This document shows, piece by piece, positions 56,809-64,000 of a stretch of 64,000 nucleotides of DNA. The stretch lies in contig CANRJS010000002.1 in assembly GCA_947631015.1 (NCBI GenBank), forward strand, positions 1 to 64,000, in the 5' to 3' direction. The DNA comes from an uncultured Clostridia bacterium (GTDB lineage Bacteria; Bacillota; Clostridia; Oscillospirales; JAAYOS01). Both the position numbers and the translations under genes were made by a program. How positions within the stretch are numbered: the stretch's first letter is position 1; each line of letters begins with the position of its first letter. The notes beneath the pieces are model-generated. The model searched no databases, had not been told where the DNA came from, and worked only from the letters and a program-made list of their open reading frames with translations.

Positions 56809-58167
56809 TTATCTGGCAAGAATACCGCTTATGTCCTGCATTCCCTGCTCGAGGGTGACGACTATGACCGTGTCCCCCGGCTTTATGACGTCGCGGCCGA
56901 ACGGGATTATCACCTTTCCGCCCCTGATGATGCTGCATATACGGAGATTCGGCTTCAGCTTCAGCTCGGAGAGCGGCACGCCGGTGACGGCGGACTCTCC
57001 TTCCACGTTGAACTCGAGCGCCTCGACGCGGTTGTCGAGTATCCGGTAGAGCGTCTTGACGTTGTTTCCGGCTTGATTTTGGAGGGCGCGGACAGCCTGC
57101 ACGATGTAGTCGCACACGAGATATTTGGGGTATACGACGCTGTCTATATCCATGCCGTCGAGCAGGTCGTCAAGCTCGAGCCTGTTGACCTTCGTGACGA
57201 CCTTCGTAAGCCCGAGCTTTCCTGCAAAGAACGCGAGCAGTATGTTCTCCTCGTCGATATTCGTAAGCGCCACAAAGGAGTCGGTCTGCGGAAGCCCCGC
57301 CTCGATTAGAAACTTCCTGTCGGTGCCGTCTCCGTGAAGTATCGTCGCCTTCGGCAGGAGCTCGGAGAGACGCTCGCAGCGGCGGAAGTCGCTCTCGACT
57401 ATCCGCACGCGTATGTCGTGGTCAAGAAGGTCCTTTGCGAGGTAGTAGCCTATCGTGCCGCCGCCGACTATGAGCGCGCTGCGGACGGCGTGCGTCGGCA
57501 TGCCGAGCTTTCCGAAGAAGCCGCCCGCCCTGCCGCTCTGACAGAGTATCGTGACGAGGTCGCCCTCCCTCAGCAAAAATTCGCCGTCCGGGATGACGAC
57601 GCCGGTCTCGCGCTCGACGGCGCAGAACAGCGCGTCCGAGCCGAACTTCTTCGACACCTCGCGCAGGCGCAGTCCCTCGAGCCCCTGACCGTGAGTGACG
57701 CGGAACTTTATCAGGCGCACCTTGTCGTCCGCAAAGCTGTCTATCTTGCTTGCCGCCGGGAAGCGGAGCAGGCGCGAGATCTCCTGCGCCGCCGCAAGCT
57801 CCGGGTTGATTATCGTGGCTATGCCAAGCTGCTGCTTGATGAAGTCGAGCTCGCGGCTGTAGAGCGGGTCTCGCACGCGCGCTATCGCGTAGCAGTGCCC
57901 GGACTTCCGCGCGAACATACAGCTCAGAAGGTTCAGCTCGTCCGAGCCGGTGACCGATATGAACACGTCGGCGCGGTCGACCGCCGCCTCCATCAGCGTG
58001 TTTATCGAGCAGCCGTTGCCGACGATGCCCATGACGTCGAGCTCCTCGCTTATCCGCTCTATCTTGTCCGCGCTGGTGTCTATGACGGTCACGCGGTGCC
58101 CTTCGTCGGTGAGCTGCGCCGCGAGCGCCGTACCGACCTTGCCGCACCCGACAAGTATTACCTGCAT
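56809..58167 (-). CDS. trkA: Trk system potassium transporter TrkA
   Basis: MQVILVGCGKVGTALAAQL; two RCK_N/RCK_C repeats; IVGGGTIGYYLA. Confidence 0.94.
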   Translation of the reverse strand: MQVILVGCGKVGTALAAQLTDEGHRVTVIDTSADKIERISEELDVMGIVGNGCSINTLMEAAVDRADVFISVTGSDELNLLSCMFARKSGHCYAIARVRDPLYSRELDFIKQQLGIATIINPELAAAQEISRLLRFPAASKIDSFADDKVRLIKFRVTHGQGLEGLRLREVSKKFGSDALFCAVERETGVVIPDGEFLLREGDLVTILCQSGRAGGFFGKLGMPTHAVRSALIVGGGTIGYYLAKDLLDHDIRVRIVESDFRRCERLSELLPKATILHGDGTDRKFLIEAGLPQTDSFVALTNIDEENILLAFFAGKLGLTKVVTKVNRLELDDLLDGMDIDSVVYPKYLVCDYIVQAVRALQNQAGNNVKTLYRILDNRVEALEFNVEGESAVTGVPLSELKLKPNLRICSIIRGGKVIIPFGRDVIKPGDTVIVVTLEQGMQDISGILAR

Positions 58168-58339
58168 AATTCCCTTCTCTTTCCGCCCGCACGAGCGGGC
58201 TCGTGGCATATCTTTATCGATGCCGTTATACCTTTTCGGAAAATCCACGCTCTATTATAGCACCTGGATTCAAAATGTCCATATCTTTTTCGATTTGTGC
58301 GGAGGCGGGAGTTCTGTATCGTCTCTTTATTCCCACACT

Positions 58340-58398
58340 TGTCCGGGTTTTTGTTGTTGCTTGCGGGTTTTGTACGGTGTATATTTATTGTATGGACA
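58340..58398 (+). promoter_or_regulatory. Shared promoter-region motif, copy 1 (GH3)
   Basis: TGTCCGGGTTTTTGTTGTTGC-N17-TGTATATTTATTGTATGGACA. Confidence 0.75.
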
Positions 58399-58423
58399 CA
58401 ACGAAACGGAAGGAGCAGACACT

Positions 58424-60814
58424 ATGGAAAAGTACAGAAACCCGTCGCTGCCGGTTGTCGAAAGAGTGGACGACCTCATCGGCCGTATGACCGTCCGCGA
58501 GAAGGTCATGCAGCTCACCTGCGTCTACGGCTTCGGAGGCATGCTCGACTTCTCCGAGCTCGGGGACGGCATCGGGCAGGTCGCCATGAGCCACGGCTCG
58601 CAGACGATGGAGCAAAACGTCGAGCTTGTCAACCGCGTGCAGAAGCACCTAATTGAAAATACACGCCTCGGCATCCCCGCTCTTTTCCATGTGGAGACGC
58701 TGAACGGCGGCGCCCTCACCGGCGCGACGGTGTACCCCATCCCTCTCGGCCTCGCGGCGTCCTTTGACGACGCGCTCGTACATGAAATGACCTCCGAGAT
58801 ACGCCGCGAGATGACAGCCTGCGGACAGAAGCTCGCGCTCGCGCCGGTGCTCGACATCTCGCGTGATCCGCGCTGGGGCCGTCAGGGCGAGACCTACGGT
58901 GAAAGTCCGACGCTTGCCGCCGCCATGGGCAGCGCATACATAAGCGGCATACAGGGTGGGCTCGGCGAGGACGGAATGGCGTCCTGCGCGAAGCACTTCC
59001 TCGGCTACGCCGCAAGCGAGGGCGGCATAAACATGGCGGGCGCGCACATCGGCCCGCGCGAGCTTCGCGAGGTGTACGCAAAGCCGTTTGCCGCCGCCAT
59101 TGACAACGCCGGCCTTCAGGGCGTGATGAACTGCTACCTCGCGGTGGACGGAGAGCCGGTCACCGGCACGAAGAAGTATCTGACGGAGCTTCTGCGCGAC
59201 GAGCTCGGATTTGACGGGTGCGTCGTCGCCGACTACGGCTCGATAGACAAGCTCTTCGACGTCTACCACATCGCCGAGGACTACCCGTCCGCCGGAGCGA
59301 TGGCGCTGTCGGCAGGTCTCGACGTCGAGACCCCGCGCCGCATCTGCCTTGACGACGAGTTCATCCGCCGCGTGGAGGCGGGAGAAATTCCCATGGAGAC
59401 GGTCGACACCGCCCTCCGCCGCCACCTGACGCTCAAATTCAAGCTCGGACTTTTTGAAAAGCCCTACGCCGACCTCGAGGCGGCAAAGGCGCTCTGCGGT
59501 TCTGAGGCACACACCGCCACATCGCTCCGCCTCGCGCGCGAGAGCATGACGCTTCTGAAAAACGAGCGCGGGATACTTCCTCTGCGGGACAAGAAGCGCA
59601 TCGCCGTCGTCGGCCCCAACGCCGACAATGTGCGGGCGCTCTTCGGAGGGTACACCTACCCCGCCTTCTACGAGAGCATGAGGGACATCTTCCTCGGCAT
59701 CAGCGAGACTATGGGTCTCGAGGGCGTCGGAGGGGACGACGAGCAGATGGCAGCCCTCAAGAATATGCTCTCGTCGCTTCCCGAGGTAAGCGACCTCATA
59801 CGCCGCGATTACAGGGGCGTGAAAACCGTCCTGGAAGCCGTAAGGAGCGCCGCGCCGTCCGGCACGGAAATAGTCTACGCCCGTGGGTGCGGGAACCTCG
59901 AGACCGACGACAGCGGCTTTGACGAGGCCGTCCGCGCGGCGGCGGAGAGCGAGGTCACGCTCTACGTCTGCGGCGGGCGGAACGGCTCCGCCGACGGCTG
60001 CACGATGGGTGAGAACGTAGACGCGAGCCACATCGGCCTGCCGGGGTGCCAGGAAGAGCTTCTCCGCGCGCTTACGGATACCGGCACGCCGCTCGTCGTC
60101 GTCCACATGGACGGCAGGCCGCTCTCGAGCGTCTACGCCTCGGAGCACGCCGCCGCCATACTCGAGGCGTGGCACCCCGGGCAGATGGGCGCCGAAGCCA
60201 TCGCGGATACGCTTTTCGGAAAGTCGAACCCCTCGGGGCGGCTCCCGGTGACGGCCGTCCGCCACTCGGGTCAGGTGCCGATATATGCCGAACAGAACCG
60301 CGGAAGCGGCGTCCTCGGGCGCGGTCAGAGCAACAACAACATCACGCAGGGGTATGTGGACGAGCCGGGCTTCCCGCTCTGGCCGTTCGGCCACGGTCTC
60401 TCCTACACCTCCTTTGAAATATCCGGTCTGCGCGTCTCCTCCGGCGAGATGCCGCCGGACGGCAGGGTCACGGTCTCCTGCACCGTGAAAAACACCGGCA
60501 ATATGACGGGCGCGGACGTCGTCGAGCTCTGGTTCCGGGACAAGACCGCAAGCGTCGTGCGGCCGAATAAGGAGCTCGCGGGGTTTGCGAGGGTCGAACT
60601 CGCTCCGGGTGAGAGCCGCGAGATCTGCCTTAACTTCTACGCCGACGAGACGGCGTTTCTCGACAGCCGTCTCCGCTGGACGGTCGAGGCGGGCGAGGTC
60701 GAGCTTCTTCTGGGCGACACGACCGAGAGCCTTATGCCGGCGGGGACGGTGCGCATCACCGAGTCGAAAGCGCTCGAAAGCGGCAGGAGGCACTACTTCG
60801 CGGAGCGCGCGTGA
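58424..60814 (+). CDS. Glycoside hydrolase family 3
   Basis: DISRDPRWGRQGETYGE, AKHFLGY, VVADYGSI, FIII-like C-terminal domain; RBS ggaaggag. Confidence 0.93.
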   Translation: MEKYRNPSLPVVERVDDLIGRMTVREKVMQLTCVYGFGGMLDFSELGDGIGQVAMSHGSQTMEQNVELVNRVQKHLIENTRLGIPALFHVETLNGGALTGATVYPIPLGLAASFDDALVHEMTSEIRREMTACGQKLALAPVLDISRDPRWGRQGETYGESPTLAAAMGSAYISGIQGGLGEDGMASCAKHFLGYAASEGGINMAGAHIGPRELREVYAKPFAAAIDNAGLQGVMNCYLAVDGEPVTGTKKYLTELLRDELGFDGCVVADYGSIDKLFDVYHIAEDYPSAGAMALSAGLDVETPRRICLDDEFIRRVEAGEIPMETVDTALRRHLTLKFKLGLFEKPYADLEAAKALCGSEAHTATSLRLARESMTLLKNERGILPLRDKKRIAVVGPNADNVRALFGGYTYPAFYESMRDIFLGISETMGLEGVGGDDEQMAALKNMLSSLPEVSDLIRRDYRGVKTVLEAVRSAAPSGTEIVYARGCGNLETDDSGFDEAVRAAAESEVTLYVCGGRNGSADGCTMGENVDASHIGLPGCQEELLRALTDTGTPLVVVHMDGRPLSSVYASEHAAAILEAWHPGQMGAEAIADTLFGKSNPSGRLPVTAVRHSGQVPIYAEQNRGSGVLGRGQSNNNITQGYVDEPGFPLWPFGHGLSYTSFEISGLRVSSGEMPPDGRVTVSCTVKNTGNMTGADVVELWFRDKTASVVRPNKELAGFARVELAPGESREICLNFYADETAFLDSRLRWTVEAGEVELLLGDTTESLMPAGTVRITESKALESGRRHYFAERA

Positions 60815-60837
60815 CCCCTTTCCTCAAAACTTTCCGA

Positions 60838-60900
60838 GCCGCCTGCGCCGCTGCGGTATCCGCGCGTCCGACGGGAAGGAAACAGTCGTTAGGCTCCGCA
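60838..60900 (+). pseudogene. Relic of the C-terminus of a GH106-like gene
   Basis: RLRRCGIRASDGKETVVRLRR resembles ETRRYGIWASDGKETGVRLAK of the next gene; 20-bp exact match GCGTCCGACGGGAAGGAAAC (60864-60883 / 63748-63767). Confidence 0.75.
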
Positions 60901-60928
60901 GACGGCTGCCTTTTGTATTTCATACATC

Positions 60929-60987
60929 TGTCCGGGTTTTTGTTGTTGCCCGGTGCTTTTCTCTGATGTATACTAACGGTATGAACA
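60929..60987 (+). promoter_or_regulatory. Shared promoter-region motif, copy 2 (GH106-like)
   Basis: TGTCCGGGTTTTTGTTGTTGC-N17-TGTATACTAACGGTATGAACA. Confidence 0.75.
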
Positions 60988-61026
60988 AATCGGGCGCGAG
61001 CGCCGTGAAAATAGAGGAGATACGTA

Positions 61027-63789
61027 ATGAAAATCTGGAACGATATTAAGATGGATGCGCGTCCGCGCGTCCGCTACTGGGTACCCGCCGCCGCCATGGA
61101 CGAGGGCGACCTGCGTGCCGACCTGCGCCGCCTGCGGGACAGAGGCTTCGGCGGCGTCGAGGTCGTCGTGCTTCAGCTCGTCCCGCCCGAGGTCCTGAGA
61201 AGCGAGCGCGGCTGGGGCACCGGAGAGTGGGACAGGATAAGCGGGATACTGAACGACGAGACGAAGAAGCTCGGCATGTCGCTCGATTTCGCGATAGGCC
61301 CCGGCTGGCCGATGGGCTCCCCCGCCGTTCGCGACGCGGACGACCCCGCCGCGCTCTATGAGCTCACATGGGGTGTGCTCGAGGTGTCCGGCTCCTACAA
61401 CGGGCCGCTGCCCGAGCGCCGAAAGACGCACGACGAGGGCACGCCGCACCTCCTGCACGTCCTCGCGTACCGCGAGACGGGCGTGAAAACGCTCTACTCC
61501 TCGAGCTATATCGACCTGCGCCCGTATGTCTCGGACGGCGTCCTCCGATACGACTTTCCGGAGGGACGCTGGCTCATCTTTGCCTTCTGGGAGCAGCCCG
61601 CCGTCCAGAAGATAAACGCCGGCATGACCTACACAATAGACCATCTCAGCCGCGCCGGGGTCGAGGCGGTGGAGGCGTACTGGGAGAAGGCCCTCGCGGA
61701 AAATGACCTCGGACACGTGGAATCGCTCTTCTGCGACTCTCTCGAGTACGAGGTGGCGCTTGACTGGACGCCGGATATGCTCCGCGAGTTCGAGACGCGG
61801 CGCGGCTACTCGCTGCTGCCCTATCTGCCGCTTCTCGGCATGCGGAACAGTTTTCCCGCCTGCGACCCGCCGCTCTGCGACTTTGAGGACGTGGATCGGA
61901 GCGAGCGTATCCGCAGCGACTACCGCGAGGTTCTGACCGAGCTCTACTGCGAGTATCACCTTGCGGAGCTCGAGCGCTTCGCGGAGCGGCACGGCAAGAC
62001 GATACGATACCAGGTCGCCTACAACAAGCAGTTCGAGCCGGAGCGCTGCGGGCTGTACGTCGCGATCCCGGAAAACGAGGCGCTCGGACGTGCCGCCGTG
62101 GACTGTCAGAAGATAATGGCGGCCGCCGCGCACCTCGGGCGAAAGGCGCGTTACTCCTTCGAGTGCGCGGCGGAGTTCGGCTACACCTACTCGCAGGAAC
62201 ACGACGACCTCTTCTGGTGGATAAAGCGCAGCCTGATGGCCGGCATGAACGCACAGGTGCTGCACGGCGCCTCCTACTCCGGCGCGACCGACATTCCCGG
62301 CGTCGAGTGGCCGGGATATGAGGGTTTCTCCAGATTCGTCTCCAACGAGTGGGGGCGCACCCTCGACGGCGCTCACACCCGCGGCGTTCTCGACGCGGCG
62401 GCGCGTCTCAACACCGTGTTCCGCCTCCCCGCCCGCGTGGACATAGCCGTCTATCACGGCGAATACTCCTGCGACGGGAAAGGCGACGAGTACTATATCT
62501 ACCCCGACGGCGGGCTTCTCTCCCGCCTCGGTTACAGCTACGAGTTCCTTTCTGAAAAGCTGCTCTCGCTCGACGTCTGCACCGTCCGGGACGGGCGTCT
62601 CGACCCGGACGGCGTCCGCTACCGCGCGCTCGTCCTGCCGGAGCAGAGGTACGCGAGCCGCGAGCTGCTGCAAAACGCCATACGCCTCGCGGAGAGCGGG
62701 CTTCCCGTTCTGTTCGTCGGGGGAAAACCGTCCTGCGCGCGCTGCGAGTGTGAGTTCGACACCGAAGAGAAGCGCCGCGAATGGGCATCGCTTCTCGAGC
62801 GGGCGTGGGCGCTCGGCGCGCACACGGCGACGCTTGAAGGCGTCCCGGAGGCCCTTGCCGCGCTCGGCGTCGTTCCCTCGGTCTCGCTTGAAAGCGGCAT
62901 CGACATCATGACCGCCACACATGACGGCGGCGACGTCAGATACTGCGCTCTCTACGCGAATAACCGCGTCCTTCAGGCACAGCCCGGCGAGGTCGCGGAC
63001 GAGATACTCGCAAGCGCGGACTACAAAAAGGGTACCGTCAAGCGGGCGTACTCCCGCCCCGGCGAGAAGAGCCGTAGAAAAATCTCCGTCTCGCTCGAGG
63101 GCGAGGGGCGCGTGCTCCTCATGGACCCGTGGAGCGGACGTTCGCGCGACGCGGGGTTTGTCCCCGACGGCGCGGGACGGATGCAGGGCACGGTCTCAAT
63201 CGAGGAGGACGAGCTTCTCCTGCTCGCGCTCGACCGCTCCGAGCAAGCTCACGCCGTCCCGGAGCAGGAGGACATCTCCGACGCGCCGCTCCTCCCGGTC
63301 GACTTTGAGAACGTCACTCTCTACGCCTTCGAGCCGAACGAGCCGGGCGAAAAGAGCTTCCTCCGAAGCGGCTTCGGATCCGAGGGCAGGATCTTCACGC
63401 TCACGGAGCCCCTGCCTTGGTGCGAGCTCAGCCCGGAGCTTGCGAAGTTCTCCGGGCGCGGCGTCTACCGCGCGGGCTTCACCGTTCTGGACGGCGGAGA
63501 AAATGCCCGCGCCGTGCTCGAGCTCGGGAACGTGTCCGACACCTTCACCGTCCGGATAAACGGCGTCGAGACCCCGTTCCCCGACCAGGTGCTGAAGCGC
63601 GCCGACCTCACGGGGCTCCTCCGCCGCGGAAGAAACGAGCTCGAGATAGAGGTCGTTTCGACACTCTACAACGCACTCTACGAGCCGGGCATGTCTCTCG
63701 GCGGCGTGCTGCCCCTCCCCTACGAGACGCGCCGCTACGGTATATGGGCGTCCGACGGGAAGGAAACGGGCGTGAGGCTCGCAAAGTGA
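61027..63789 (+). CDS. GH106-like alpha-L-rhamnosidase family protein
   Basis: RVRYWVPAAAMDEGDLRADLRRLRDRGFGGVEVV, GPGWPMGSPAV, FCDSLEYEVALDWTPDMLREFETRRGY. Confidence 0.8.
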   Translation: MKIWNDIKMDARPRVRYWVPAAAMDEGDLRADLRRLRDRGFGGVEVVVLQLVPPEVLRSERGWGTGEWDRISGILNDETKKLGMSLDFAIGPGWPMGSPAVRDADDPAALYELTWGVLEVSGSYNGPLPERRKTHDEGTPHLLHVLAYRETGVKTLYSSSYIDLRPYVSDGVLRYDFPEGRWLIFAFWEQPAVQKINAGMTYTIDHLSRAGVEAVEAYWEKALAENDLGHVESLFCDSLEYEVALDWTPDMLREFETRRGYSLLPYLPLLGMRNSFPACDPPLCDFEDVDRSERIRSDYREVLTELYCEYHLAELERFAERHGKTIRYQVAYNKQFEPERCGLYVAIPENEALGRAAVDCQKIMAAAAHLGRKARYSFECAAEFGYTYSQEHDDLFWWIKRSLMAGMNAQVLHGASYSGATDIPGVEWPGYEGFSRFVSNEWGRTLDGAHTRGVLDAAARLNTVFRLPARVDIAVYHGEYSCDGKGDEYYIYPDGGLLSRLGYSYEFLSEKLLSLDVCTVRDGRLDPDGVRYRALVLPEQRYASRELLQNAIRLAESGLPVLFVGGKPSCARCECEFDTEEKRREWASLLERAWALGAHTATLEGVPEALAALGVVPSVSLESGIDIMTATHDGGDVRYCALYANNRVLQAQPGEVADEILASADYKKGTVKRAYSRPGEKSRRKISVSLEGEGRVLLMDPWSGRSRDAGFVPDGAGRMQGTVSIEEDELLLLALDRSEQAHAVPEQEDISDAPLLPVDFENVTLYAFEPNEPGEKSFLRSGFGSEGRIFTLTEPLPWCELSPELAKFSGRGVYRAGFTVLDGGENARAVLELGNVSDTFTVRINGVETPFPDQVLKRADLTGLLRRGRNELEIEVVSTLYNALYEPGMSLGGVLPLPYETRRYGIWASDGKETGVRLAK

Positions 63790-63921
63790 GCGCAGTCCGT
63801 TCATTTCCCCGGGGTTTTCGGCGGTTCCTCTTGCGTCCGCCGGATATATTTGGTACAATAGTGTCAGCATACGGGACGGGCGGCGCGTCCGCAGTCCCCC
63901 AAAACAGGGAGAGGTGAAAGC

Positions 63922-64000
63922 ATGAAAGCCGAACACAGGATACTGTTTGAGGAAACAAGTGTCGGAAAAATGACGATGAAGAACCGCTTCGCTATGGCTC
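63922..64000 (+). CDS. NADH:flavin oxidoreductase / Old Yellow Enzyme family, N-terminus only
   Basis: ILFEETSVGKMTMKNRFAMA; RBS gagaggtg; truncated by window end. Confidence 0.65.
   Translation, partial: MKAEHRILFEETSVGKMTMKNRFAMA

Overview
64 kb, GC-rich chromosomal window from a spore-former-type Firmicute (Clostridia-like: spmA/spmB, AbrB with C-terminal Cys motifs, cdaA/cdaR, prkC/prpC, bifunctional adhE). Most genes are on the minus strand. Core blocks: secA/pgeF, prfB, secG, the yicC-remA-gmk-rpoZ-priA-def-fmt-yugP-rsmB-rlmN-prpC-prkC-rsgA cluster, cdaA-cdaR and trkA-trkH. Accessory content: a troABCD-type metal ABC operon, five glycoside hydrolases (GH5, GH78, GH127, GH3, GH106-like), a putative C-glycoside deglycosidase alpha/beta pair, an orphan mtnA, and a tRNA-Arg(CCT) at the left edge. 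The most unusual signal is non-coding. (1) A dispersed multi-hairpin element has at least three copies (about 3.6, 13.2 and 45.0 kb). The stems differ but stay complementary, while loops and linkers are conserved. One copy sits beside a 51-bp duplication of the yicC 3' end whose differences are all synonymous, which looks like an integration footprint. (2) A 709-bp palindromic hairpin island between adhE and cobB is bounded by perfect 28-bp inverted repeats and shares an inverted ~165-bp repeat with a locus 4.4 kb away. Regulatory signals include two near-consensus Rex operators at adhE, a consensus promoter with tandem 10-bp repeats at the deglycosidase operon, and a shared promoter-region motif for two glycosidase genes. 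All assignments come from reading sequence and supplied translations; no database search was run.
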